Notes under the pieces: model-generated | Told to the model about the DNA's origin: nothing | What the model saw: only the letters and a program-made list of their open reading frames with translations | The model's database searches: none | Shown here: piece by piece, positions 1-7,793 of the stretch | How the letters are laid out: each line of letters begins with the position of its first letter | Position numbering within the stretch: position 1 is the stretch's first letter | Program-made: the position numbers and the translations under genes | Assembly: GCF_026810445.1 (NCBI RefSeq) | Contig: NZ_CP113949.1 | Location: 4,836,001-4,900,000, forward strand | Reading direction: 5' to 3' | DNA length: 64,000 nucleotides | DNA from: Pseudomonas sp. BSw22131 | Lineage (GTDB): Bacteria; Pseudomonadota; Gammaproteobacteria; Pseudomonadales; Pseudomonadaceae

Positions 1-408
1 CACACGGGCGAGATACAGGGGTATGCGAAGCGGATTGACGGGGTGGCGAAAGCGGTAAGGATGCTGAACAAAGGCACGGGGATAGGCATCGCGTTAAATA
101 TGATGTCGACCTCGCTTGAAATTACCGAGGCTTGTTCGATTGGGCGTAACGATATCTGTGAGAAGTCAATCTATGTCGAAGGTAGCAAGTTAGTTTTAGG
201 CATTGGTTTGGGAATTGCTGGGGGTGCGGCTGCAGCCTATGTCGCCACAGGCACGTGCATTATTGTTCTAGGGGCAGCGACGGGAGGACCAGGCGCCCTC
301 GCGTGCGGAATCGTTGTCGGGGCAGCTGGAGCTTACATAGGCGGAAGGGCTGGCGAAACCGGAGGAGAACTTGTCGGCGAAAAACTGTATGAGTGGTCAA
401 GCAATTGA
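1..408 (+). CDS. Glycine-zipper protein, 3' part only; probable interbacterial (T6SS-type) effector C-terminus
   Basis: The frame is open from the first base, so the gene begins outside the window; a GTG at 43 is internal, because the codons before it match the second copy at 1167-2146 (HTGEIQGYAK here, HTGELQGYVK there). The visible 135 residues contain a hydrophobic stretch rich in G-x3-G and small residues (GLGIAGGAAAAY, then GGPGALACG and GAAGAYIGG), a glycine-zipper pattern that could insert into membranes, and end in a charged tail. Known pore-forming type VI effectors such as P. aeruginosa Tse4 use glycine zippers; assignment to that class is an inference. A small membrane-protein gene follows with overlapping frames, as effector/immunity pairs do. 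It could instead be an envelope glycine-zipper protein. Confidence 0.6.
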   Translation, partial: HTGEIQGYAKRIDGVAKAVRMLNKGTGIGIALNMMSTSLEITEACSIGRNDICEKSIYVEGSKLVLGIGLGIAGGAAAAYVATGTCIIVLGAATGGPGALACGIVVGAAGAYIGGRAGETGGELVGEKLYEWSSN

Positions 409-434
409 CCTCTTTAGACGATGTAGGGTGGGTC

Positions 435-767
435 ATGATCCTATTCACAAGCATCACAATAAACTTAGGGTTCTTGAAATATTTGCAGATAAAGAAACTG
501 GAAGTTCTTGAGCACATTTTCAAAAACACACAATGGGCACCAAAGTGCCGCAGTAGATTCGGAGAGGGTTTCCTTGGAAAACTGCTAAGGCTAAATAACA
601 TAGCGCTGGCAATCATATTTCAGAAAACCCTTATCCGCCGCGGGGAATTCGGAAACGACACTATCGCCCTTATACCGAAAAGCTTAAAAAATCAGGTCCG
701 CTGTGCTTACTTTCATCTCCAGGTTAATGGTATCGGGATAGGGGCTATTTATATAAAAATTTGCTGA
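435..767 (+). CDS. Small membrane protein, candidate immunity protein of the upstream effector
   Basis: About 110 residues from the ATG at 435, which has AGGGTGGG six bases upstream. A GTG at 393 in the same frame would overlap the end of the upstream gene and add 14 residues, giving 124. The N-terminus forms one hydrophobic segment (MILFTSITINLGFLKYL), followed by a basic region with LRLNNIALAIIF and LIRRGEFG, and a hydrophobic C-terminus. I do not recognise the family by name. Position just after a glycine-zipper gene, small size and membrane character fit an inner-membrane immunity protein that blocks a pore-forming toxin. Base composition is clearly more AT-rich than neighbouring genes, consistent with acquisition by transfer. 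Function is inferred from context only. Confidence 0.5.
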   Translation: MILFTSITINLGFLKYLQIKKLEVLEHIFKNTQWAPKCRSRFGEGFLGKLLRLNNIALAIIFQKTLIRRGEFGNDTIALIPKSLKNQVRCAYFHLQVNGIGIGAIYIKIC

Positions 768-1166
768 CATCCACTCAATTTCATAAAACTGAAACCCATA
801 TTTTTATAAAAAATCGCTTAATACTGGCCTCCATTCTAATCACCATCGTTACGACACCAGATCACGTTGAGGAAGGAAATTACCGGGACAAAATGCGCTT
901 GAAAATTGCCAGTGTTCAGCGCAACGGACCTATTTTTTCCCCTGGATCACCCTCCATTCGGGAACGCTATGTAGGCCAAAAGCGAATCAACTGTAGGGCA
1001 TTTCTGAAAGCGCTCAGATGGCCCGACAGCGACTGATAACAGCCCGGGGCATTCCATATCCTTGATGGCACGTTAACCATCAAAGGACTTGGAACATGGC
1101 ATTTACGGGACAGATTGCGTTCAACGTCACATCGGCAATACGCCTTGTCGACATCGGCGGCCTGCC
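768..1166. other. AT-rich gap without a convincing gene
   Basis: About 400 bases between the candidate immunity gene and the decayed second effector copy. The first half is AT-rich with A/T runs (around 795-815); the only long open frame (761-1036) has no recognisable protein features. A 24-codon frame (1096-1170, starting MAFTGQIAFN) ends with an ATGA overlap on the start of the next gene and has AAGGAC upstream; it may be a leader peptide or the remnant of an upstream gene, but nothing else supports it. Confidence 0.4.
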
Positions 1167-2146
1167 ATGAAAAAGCCTTATGCCTTTATCAATGACCATC
1201 TACAGACCTACATCACGTTGAAAACCCGACTGGGAGGCAATGCGCGATTCGATGCGATCAACGGACACATCAAGAACGACGTGGTGATCCCGGGACAACT
1301 CGTCATTGTCAGTGATTACTCCAAGCGACCCCCGTCTGCCGAAGAGATCGAACTGATGAGACTGGCCAGTCATGTTCGTCATCAACTGGCCAACGACGTT
1401 GCGGGCGGCGACGGCCATGTCATCAGACACTACGACCTGTTGCAGCAAGTGATGGGCTACAGCGCCATCGGCGTTGGCGCGGCAACCGGACGCTGGGACA
1501 AACACCTCGCCGAGGTGAAAAAGACACTCGAAGACACTGAGCGGCTGCATAAACTTTCTCTCGTCAACGGCACTTCCATTGCCCGCCAGACTTTCATCAA
1601 CCAGCGTCGCGCGCTGTTTACCACGCTGGATCAACAGCTTCAGGGCATCGCGTGTTGGGGGGCGGATTTAAACAACTCACAGTCGATCAAAAAGATGCTC
1701 GGGACTTCGACGAAAAGTTACCTGCACACTGGCGAACTCCAGGGCTATGTCAAAACCATCGGTGGTGTGGCCAGAGCCGCTCACTGGCTGAAGAAAGGCA
1801 CGACAATCGGGACGGGGCTGAACAGACTACCGCAGTGTCTGCGCTCAAAGTGGCATGTTCCACCGGGCTTCCCGACGACGCTGAACGCGCCACCGGCATG
1901 CGCCGTGCTACATCGGGCAGCTCGCTAGCAGCCGACTACTACCTCGGCGAACACCAGTCCCCTGCGCAGGCGGGCATTTGCGTTGCAGTGTTTGCAACGC
2001 CCACCCAAGGTCCGGGCGCACTTGGCTGCGGAATCGTTGCCGGATCGATCGACACATTCGACAAAAGTGCTGTAGGCGAAACTGGCGGTGAGGTATTCGG
2101 TGAGTGTCTTCACGAGTGGCGACCTCAGGCGCCCTTCTGCCTCTGA
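1167..2146 (+). pseudogene. Decayed second copy of the glycine-zipper effector gene (frameshift plus internal deletion)
   Basis: Starts at the ATG at 1167 (MKKPYAFINDHLQTY). The first 220 or so codons are intact and include an N-terminal segment with PGQLVIVSD, resembling the LysM-like start of several Pseudomonas secreted proteins. Around 1815-1825, just after the conserved GTTIGTGLN, the reading frame shifts; the original frame runs to a stop at 1926-1928, while the homologous tail continues in another frame to 2146 (GPGALGCGIVAG, then GETGGEVFGECLHEW, matching GPGALACGIVVG and GETGGELVGEKLYEW in the first copy). About 20 residues of the glycine-zipper region are also missing relative to the first copy. 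No immunity-like gene follows. A shortened 254-residue product from the intact part cannot be excluded. Confidence 0.65.
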
Positions 2147-2172
2147 AGCAACGCCCTGATCTTTTGGCAAAT

Positions 2173-2191
2173 GCCCGCTTCGGCGGGCTTT
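2173..2191 (+). terminator. Rho-independent terminator after the effector pseudogene
   Basis: GCCCGC-TTCG-GCGGGC stem-loop with a UUCG tetraloop followed by TTT, 27 bases after the pseudogene's last stop. Confidence 0.7.
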
Positions 2192-2356
2192 AAATTGAGC
2201 ACGCCGCGCATCGGAGGATAAAAAACCGAACCAACCTGCACACATTGGCTCTTACGTCCCGATGATTCCCCGTACCCGGCAGTCCGGCAGACGACCGGTC
2301 TGGCAGCCGCCGCTCTCTACAGCGACACTCCTTACATCAACAAAGAGGATTCCCAC

Positions 2357-3244
2357 ATGCTATGGAAAAAAGGACGTCGCAGTGACAACGTCGTCGATGC
2401 GCGCGATGACACGGGCGGTGGCGGCGGCGGTGGGATGCGCATCGGTGGCAAGGGGCTGGGCATTGGCGGGATTGTGATCATCGTCGCGTTTGGGTTGTTG
2501 ACCGGCCAGGACCCTATGCAGATTCTCGGGCAGATCACCGGGCAAACGGGTCAGTCCACTGCGGTCGACCCGCAAACCCGACAAGCGCCCCCGGCTAATG
2601 ATGAGCAAGCGGATTTTGTCCGGGCGATTCTCGGCGACACCGAAGATACGTGGGGCCAGATCTTTCAACAGGCCGGGCGCCAGTACAAAAATCCGACTTT
2701 GATTCTGTTCCGCGGCCAGGTGCAGTCCGCCTGCGGCTTTGCGTCCTCGGCCAGTGGCCCGTTTTACTGCCCGGCTGATCAGCGCGTTTATCTGGATATG
2801 GAGTTCTTCCGCGAAATGTCACAGCGCTTCAAGGCCAGTGGAGATTTCGCTCAGGCGTACGTGATCGCGCATGAAGTGGGGCACCATGTGCAGACGTTAC
2901 TGGGTGTTTCGGATAAAGTGCAGGCAGCGCGTCAGCGTGGCCAACGCATGGAAGGCGATAACGGTCTGCTGGTGCGCCAGGAGTTGCAGGCTGACTGCCT
3001 TGCCGGTGTCTGGGCATTCAATGCGCAGAAGCGTTTGAACTGGCTTGAACCCGGCGATATTGAAGAGGCGCTGAACGCGGCGAACGCCATTGGCGACGAC
3101 CATTTGCAGCAACAAAGCCAAGGCCGTGTCGTGCCGGACTCATTCACTCACGGATCGTCCGCCCAACGTGTTCGCTGGTTCAAGACCGGCTTCGCCCAGG
3201 GTCAAATAAACCAATGCGATACATTCGCCGCCAAGAGCCTCTGA
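2357..3244 (+). CDS. ypfJ: Neutral zinc metallopeptidase, YpfJ family
   Basis: 295 residues, the normal size for this family (COG2321). After a polar start with a run of seven glycines (residues 17-23) comes one membrane segment (GIGGIVIIVAFGLLTG, about 35-50), then the conserved domain: the pattern CGFASSASGPFYCPADQ typical of the family, the zinc-binding HEVGHH motif with its catalytic Glu, and QELQADCLAGVWA, which supplies the third zinc ligand region. The protein is expected to be anchored in the inner membrane with the peptidase domain in the periplasm. Start chosen at the ATG with AGAGGA nine bases upstream. Substrate unknown. The next gene begins 4 bases after the stop, so the two are probably co-transcribed. 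Confidence 0.9.
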   Translation: MLWKKGRRSDNVVDARDDTGGGGGGGMRIGGKGLGIGGIVIIVAFGLLTGQDPMQILGQITGQTGQSTAVDPQTRQAPPANDEQADFVRAILGDTEDTWGQIFQQAGRQYKNPTLILFRGQVQSACGFASSASGPFYCPADQRVYLDMEFFREMSQRFKASGDFAQAYVIAHEVGHHVQTLLGVSDKVQAARQRGQRMEGDNGLLVRQELQADCLAGVWAFNAQKRLNWLEPGDIEEALNAANAIGDDHLQQQSQGRVVPDSFTHGSSAQRVRWFKTGFAQGQINQCDTFAAKSL

Positions 3245-3248
3245 TCAC

Positions 3249-4238
3249 ATGATGAAACCGCTTTCGATCCTGTTGTTGGGTTCCCTGATGAGCATCACAG
3301 CTCATGCTGCGGATCAGGCGGTCAAATCCATCAGCCCGGATCGGCTGTTGATCAATGGCACCAGCCAGGCAACCCTGGGCCTGAGCCAAAGCTGGACGCG
3401 CCCCAGCCCTCAGATCCAGAGGGTCGTCATTGTTTTTCACGGTCAACTGCGCAACGCCCAGACGTATTTGCGCAGTGTGGAGCGCGCGGCAAATCAGTCG
3501 CACCAGCGGCCTAAAACGCTGTTGATCGCGCCGCAGTTTCTCGATGAGAAGGACGTGACTGCGCACCATTTGCCGGACACTGTGCTGCGCTGGCACGCCA
3601 ATGACTGGATGGCGGGCGATAAATCCCAGGGCGCCAAAGCGGTCAGTTCGTTCGTGGTGATCGATCACATTCTCAAGCGCTTGAGCGACAGCAAGCTGTT
3701 CCCCAATCTGAAGGAAATTGTGATCGCCGGGCACTCCGGTGGCGCGCAGGTGGTGCAACGCTATGCATTGATCGGTGGCCGAGAAGATGCGCTGATGAAG
3801 AAGGAAGGCATCCGTCTGCGTTATGTGATTGCTAATCCGTCGTCCTATGCGTATTTCGATGCTCAGCGTCCACGGCCCGTTGATGCGACCAGTTGCCCGA
3901 CTTTCGACACCTGGAAATACGGGATGAATAAGCTGCCCGCTTACGCCGAGAAGGACACAGCAGCGGAACTGGAAGCGGCCTACGTCAAGCGCGACATCAC
4001 GTACTTGCTGGGTGAGAAGGACATCGACCCCAATCATCCAGCGCTGGACAAGGACTGCGGTGCCGAGGCTCAAGGGCCATTCCGTCTGGCGCGTGGCAAA
4101 AACTATTTCGACTACCTCACCAAACGCCACCCGGAAGGGCTGAACCAGCGGTTGGTTGAAGTGCCCGGCGTGGGGCATAACGGCGACGAGATGTTCACCT
4201 CGCCGGAAGGACAAGCCGCACTGTTTAAACCGTTTTAG
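3249..4238 (+). CDS. Secreted alpha/beta hydrolase
   Basis: 329 residues with a signal peptide (MMKPLSILLLGSLMSITAHA, cleavage after the AHA). The nucleophile elbow is visible as AGHSGG near residue 161, and GVGHNGDEM near the C-terminus carries the expected catalytic His. An early VIVFHGQ strand-turn is the usual oxyanion-hole region of alpha/beta hydrolases. Likely a periplasmic or exported esterase; the substrate cannot be told. Follows the metallopeptidase gene by 4 bases with the same orientation. Many pseudomonads annotate this family only as hypothetical or as alpha/beta hydrolase. Confidence 0.8.
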   Translation: MMKPLSILLLGSLMSITAHAADQAVKSISPDRLLINGTSQATLGLSQSWTRPSPQIQRVVIVFHGQLRNAQTYLRSVERAANQSHQRPKTLLIAPQFLDEKDVTAHHLPDTVLRWHANDWMAGDKSQGAKAVSSFVVIDHILKRLSDSKLFPNLKEIVIAGHSGGAQVVQRYALIGGREDALMKKEGIRLRYVIANPSSYAYFDAQRPRPVDATSCPTFDTWKYGMNKLPAYAEKDTAAELEAAYVKRDITYLLGEKDIDPNHPALDKDCGAEAQGPFRLARGKNYFDYLTKRHPEGLNQRLVEVPGVGHNGDEMFTSPEGQAALFKPF

Positions 4239-4264
4239 ACACCAGCACGTCAGCCAACATAGCT

Positions 4265-4336
4265 CTGTAGGGGCCAACTTGTTGGCGAGACGGCCTCAGC
4301 GTGCAGGCCGCCACGCGAATGAATTCGCGCCTACAG
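4265..4336. repeat. REP-like intergenic repeat (CTGTAG...CTACAG unit)
   Basis: Imperfect inverted repeat bounded by CTGTAG and CTACAG, containing GCCAACTTGTTGGCG and GCGAATGAATTCGCG palindromes. Related units occur at 12266, 16641, 20003 and 57251. The last bases overlap the stop codon of the minus-strand HAD gene. Confidence 0.75.
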
Positions 4337-4951
4337 ACAGCCAGATGCAGGCGGCGCGTCGAGCAGCGCCAACAGCGCTGCGCAGTCTTCGACGTGCCAG
4401 TCGGTCAATTCCGGCCATGGGTTTTCCGGCAGGTTGACCAACACCGTCTGGGTCCCCGCCGCACGACCGCAGGCGAGATCGAAGCGGTAATCACCGACCA
4501 TTACCATCTGCGATGGATCGACATTCCAGGCGCTGGCGAGCTTCAGCAGACCACCGGGATCAGGCTTGTGCGGCGCTTCGTCACGGCCCAGAACATCCTC
4601 GACCGCAAAGCAATCCGCCAGGCCGATAGCCGCAAGGGTCACATGCGCCAGTTCGCGAGCATTGCGCGTCAGAATGCCCAGCCTGATACCACGCGACGCC
4701 AGCGCGCGCACCAACTCAACGGCGCCCGGCGCGGGTTTTGAAGCGATTGCCAGATCGCGCTCATGCTCGAGCAACCACGCGTGCTTGGCGGCACTTTCCT
4801 CGGCGGGCAGCGCAGCAAGGTAGGTCAGAATATCGTCTGCCAGAGGGATATCCAGGGCCCGTTTGATCGCCTCAAAATCATGCACGGCGAGTGTCAGCGT
4901 GCCGTCCATGTCGAACACCCAGTGGCGCAGATGCGTCAGGCTCATACCCAA
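4331..4951 (-). CDS. HAD-family hydrolase (phosphatase, Gph/YfnB-like)
   Basis: 206 residues with all HAD core motifs: motif I DMDGTL near residue 14 (nucleophile Asp), motif II in LGILTRNA, the Lys in HKPDPGGL, and motif IV VGDYRFD. Size and motifs fit small-molecule phosphatases related to phosphoglycolate phosphatase; the real substrate is unknown. Last gene of the minus-strand group GNAT-tesB-HAD; its start overlaps the end of tesB by 10 bases, so translation is probably coupled. The stop codon is supplied by the end of an intergenic repeat, so the C-terminal residues (PPASGCL) may have been altered by the repeat's insertion. Confidence 0.85.
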   Translation of the reverse strand: MGMSLTHLRHWVFDMDGTLTLAVHDFEAIKRALDIPLADDILTYLAALPAEESAAKHAWLLEHERDLAIASKPAPGAVELVRALASRGIRLGILTRNARELAHVTLAAIGLADCFAVEDVLGRDEAPHKPDPGGLLKLASAWNVDPSQMVMVGDYRFDLACGRAAGTQTVLVNLPENPWPELTDWHVEDCAALLALLDAPPASGCL

Positions 4952-5811
4952 TCCTTACGATGACGAATGAGACCTTCCTGGCTGACCGAGGCGACTAAAC
5001 GCCCCGCACGGTCGTAAACACTGCCACGCGAGAACCCTCGGGAATTACCCGCCCATGGGCTGTCCATCACATACAGCAGCCATTCATCGGCACGCAGGTC
5101 CGCGTGAAACCACAACGAATGATCGAGACTGGCGATTTGCATGTCCTTCTGCCAGACCGTTTTGCCGTGCGGCAGCAACGAAGTTGTCAGCAGATTGAAG
5201 TCCGACGCGTAGGCGAGCAGGTATTTGTGTAGCGCGGGGATGTCCGGCAACGTGCCATCGGCGCGAAACCAGATGTACTTCACCGGATCGCCAGGTTCAG
5301 GGTTATAGGGGTCGGACTCTGTCACCGGGCGAAACTCGATGGGCTTGGGGCACAGCAGCTTGTCTTTCATGTGCGCCGGGATCAGGTGTTCTCGCTGGCG
5401 CATCAGTTCAAGTTCCGATGGCAGGTTTTCAGGTCCGACCACATCGGGCATCTGGCTTTGATGATCAAAGCCCTGCTCGTCATATTGAAAAGAGGCGCTG
5501 CACGTGAAAATAGGATGGCCCTTCTGAATGGCCGTGACGCGACGCGTGCTGAAACTACCGCCGTCACGCACACGGTCAACCTGATAAACCACAGGCAACA
5601 ACGCATCGCCAGGGCGCAGAAAGTAGCCGTGCAGTGAATGGACATGTCGCGCATCTTCGACCGTCTGACTGGCGGCCGATAATGACTGGCCCAACACCTG
5701 ACCGCCGAACAGCTGGCGAAAACCCAGGTCCTGGCTACGCCCGCGAAAGAGGTTTTCTTCGATCGGTTCAAGGCTTAACAGCGACACCAGATCATCCAGC
5801 ATATGGCTCAT
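4942..5811 (-). CDS. tesB: Acyl-CoA thioesterase II
   Basis: 289 residues, matching TesB (about 286). The double hot-dog architecture is visible: an N-terminal half with FRGRSQDLGFRQLFGGQVLGQ and a C-terminal half with ASLDHSLWFHADLRADEWLLY, which includes the catalytic Asp and the HSLWFH signature. It hydrolyses medium- and long-chain acyl-CoA to free fatty acid and CoA in the cytoplasm. It overlaps the HAD gene downstream and lies 145 bases after a GNAT gene on the same strand. Identification is firm; its physiological role in pseudomonads is less well defined. Confidence 0.95.
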   Translation of the reverse strand: MSHMLDDLVSLLSLEPIEENLFRGRSQDLGFRQLFGGQVLGQSLSAASQTVEDARHVHSLHGYFLRPGDALLPVVYQVDRVRDGGSFSTRRVTAIQKGHPIFTCSASFQYDEQGFDHQSQMPDVVGPENLPSELELMRQREHLIPAHMKDKLLCPKPIEFRPVTESDPYNPEPGDPVKYIWFRADGTLPDIPALHKYLLAYASDFNLLTTSLLPHGKTVWQKDMQIASLDHSLWFHADLRADEWLLYVMDSPWAGNSRGFSRGSVYDRAGRLVASVSQEGLIRHRKDWV

Positions 5812-5956
5812 TCAGGGCTCCTCATCAAAAATATCCCGCATAAAACAACGCCGCGCACAGTCAGTGGCGGCGGTCCGCGTCGTTCGCACGGCGGGTTGAG
5901 CGAAATGATACAGGGGTTTGTAGGCCGATTCCCAAGCAGCATGACGTTGTTCGCGA

Positions 5957-6520
5957 CTACAGCGTGGCCAGCCATTGTTGACGACTGATCCGGTATAACA
6001 CGTGAGGTTTAAGCGGGTGGGCTTGCGCCACATTAGGGTGGAGGAAGTCATCGTCAGGGTTGTGGTGCATGCCAATCGCCTGCATGACCTTCTGCGACGG
6101 CAGATTGCTCACCGCCGTGAACGAGACGATTTCGTCGAGATCAAGGTGCTCAAAACCACAGCCCATGGCGGTCCACGCCGCTTCGCTGGCAAATCCCAAC
6201 CCCCAGTGCTCACGGGCCAGACGCCAGCCGATTTCAACCGCCGGCGTGAAGTGCGCATCAAAGCCCACCACACACAGCCCCGTGAAACCGATGAACTCAC
6301 CGGTGTCCTTACGCTCCAGCGCCCACAGTCCGAAGCCGTACTCGGCAAAATGCCCGCGCACACGCCCGATCAGCTTGGCGCTTTCGAGGCGGCTCAAGGG
6401 CGCTGGAAAAAATTTCATCACCTGTGGATCAGCACACATCTGCGCGAACGCTGGCAAATCATCATCTCGCCACTGCCGCATCAACAGACGCGCGCTGTTG
6501 AGCTCGACTATCGGTTCCAT
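5957..6520 (-). CDS. GNAT-family N-acetyltransferase (RimJ/RimL-like)
   Basis: 187 residues beginning MEPIVELNSARLLMRQWRDDD, the typical start of the Acetyltransf_3 group. The motif region GLCVVGFDAHFTPAVEIGWRLA and the acetyl-CoA binding stretch REHWGLGFASEAA are present. Members acetylate protein N-termini, antibiotics or small amines; the substrate is not predictable here. First gene of a minus-strand group with tesB and a HAD phosphatase, separated from tesB by 145 bases, so co-transcription is only possible. Confidence 0.85.
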   Translation of the reverse strand: MEPIVELNSARLLMRQWRDDDLPAFAQMCADPQVMKFFPAPLSRLESAKLIGRVRGHFAEYGFGLWALERKDTGEFIGFTGLCVVGFDAHFTPAVEIGWRLAREHWGLGFASEAAWTAMGCGFEHLDLDEIVSFTAVSNLPSQKVMQAIGMHHNPDDDFLHPNVAQAHPLKPHVLYRISRQQWLATL

Positions 6521-6643
6521 CGAACATCTCCCTTCCCCAGCCCGTCATTGACTCACCAGTGCCGCGCCCGGCACAGCGTTTAAGGCTGTGCGGCGCCAGA
6601 CAATGCTGGCAAGATCCGCCTTCGACTCGCACTCATAAACAAA

Positions 6644-7561
6644 ATGACCCTGCCGCTCATCTACCACGAAGACTACAGCCCGGCGTTCCCGGCTGATCAT
6701 CGCTTTCCGATGGACAAGTTCCGTTTGCTGCACGACCACCTTATCGACAGCGGCGTGACCACGGATGCTCAATTGTTTCGTCCGCAGATTTGTCCTGACG
6801 ACATTCTTGCGCTCGCACATGACCCTGCCTATATCCGCAGGTACATGGACGGCGATCTGTCCCGCGAGCATCAGCGCCGACTCGGCCTGCCGTGGAGCGA
6901 GGACCTCGCCCGCAGAACCGTTCGCGCTGTCGGTGGTTCGCTGCTAACCGCAGAGAAAGCGCTGCAGCATGGGCTGGCCTGTCATCTGGCCGGGGGCACG
7001 CATCACGCGCATTACGACTACCCGGCCGGATTTTGCATTTTCAATGATCTGGCAGTAATCAGCCGATACCTGCTGGAAAGCGGGCGCGTGGGCCGGGTGC
7101 TGATTTTTGACTGCGATGTGCATCAGGGCGACGGCACCGCCCGCATTCTTGCCGGTACCGAAGACGCGATCACGGTCTCGCTGCACTGCGAGAAAAACTT
7201 CCCGGCGCGCAAGGCGCAAAGCGACTGGGATATCCCGCTGCCGATGGGCATGGGCGACGAGGCTTATCTGACCGTCGTAGACGACACGCTCAATTACCTG
7301 CTGCCGTTTTATAAGCCGGATCTGGTGCTGTATGACGCAGGTGTGGACGTGCACAAAGATGACGCGCTTGGCTATCTGAAGCTTACCGACGAAGGGGTGG
7401 CCAGACGGGACGAATCAGTCCTGCGCCATTGTCTGGCGCGCGGCATCCCGGTGATGGGCGTAATCGGCGGCGGTTACAGCAAGGACCGCCAGGCGCTGGC
7501 GCGGCGTCACGGGATTTTGCATCACAGTGCGCAACGAGTGTGGGTGTCTGAGGGGTTGTAG
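6644..7561 (+). CDS. Histone-deacetylase-fold protein (bacterial class IV-like deacetylase)
   Basis: 305 residues of arginase/deacetylase fold. The catalytic and zinc elements are all in place: GGTHHAHYD (the paired His charge-relay), DCDVHQGDG (first zinc ligands), and YDAGVDVHKDD (second Asp ligand), plus the GGGYS turn near the end. The start MTLPLIYHEDYSP matches the family N-terminus. Bacterial members remove acetyl groups from small molecules such as polyamines or from protein lysines; no polyamine or acetoin genes lie nearby, so the substrate is open. The gene stands alone, divergent from the GNAT gene across 123 bases. Confidence 0.9.
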   Translation: MTLPLIYHEDYSPAFPADHRFPMDKFRLLHDHLIDSGVTTDAQLFRPQICPDDILALAHDPAYIRRYMDGDLSREHQRRLGLPWSEDLARRTVRAVGGSLLTAEKALQHGLACHLAGGTHHAHYDYPAGFCIFNDLAVISRYLLESGRVGRVLIFDCDVHQGDGTARILAGTEDAITVSLHCEKNFPARKAQSDWDIPLPMGMGDEAYLTVVDDTLNYLLPFYKPDLVLYDAGVDVHKDDALGYLKLTDEGVARRDESVLRHCLARGIPVMGVIGGGYSKDRQALARRHGILHHSAQRVWVSEGL

Positions 7562-7641
7562 CAGCCCGTTCTAGCAAGTGCGGCACGATTGCCCAGCGCC
7601 GCCAGGCCAGCCACGTTACCCACAACCGCTGTGGAGCCGCC

Positions 7642-7729
7642 TGTGGATAACCTGAGCGCAACGCTGCGCACCTCATGTTCCCCGTGGCCTGGCGAGCGCT
7701 GTACGTTTTTTGCTCAATAGTTGTCCACA
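7642..7729. promoter_or_regulatory. Two DnaA-box-like sites in the intergenic gap
   Basis: TGTGGATAA at 7642-7650 is an exact DnaA box on the minus strand (TTATCCACA), and TTGTCCACA at 7721-7729 matches 8 of 9 positions. Both lie in the 230-base gap upstream of the flavoprotein gene. Whether DnaA binds is unknown; two sites in a GC-rich genome may be chance. Confidence 0.35.
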
Positions 7730-7793
7730 GGTGGCTCGTTTGCCGTACGCGTCCGGTAGAATGCGCGGCCTCACCCACCACGCCGCGTGTGCC

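Noticed and set aside
761..1036. 91-codon frame after the immunity candidate
   Set aside because: No ribosome-binding site, no recognisable features, and the composition looks like decaying intergenic DNA.
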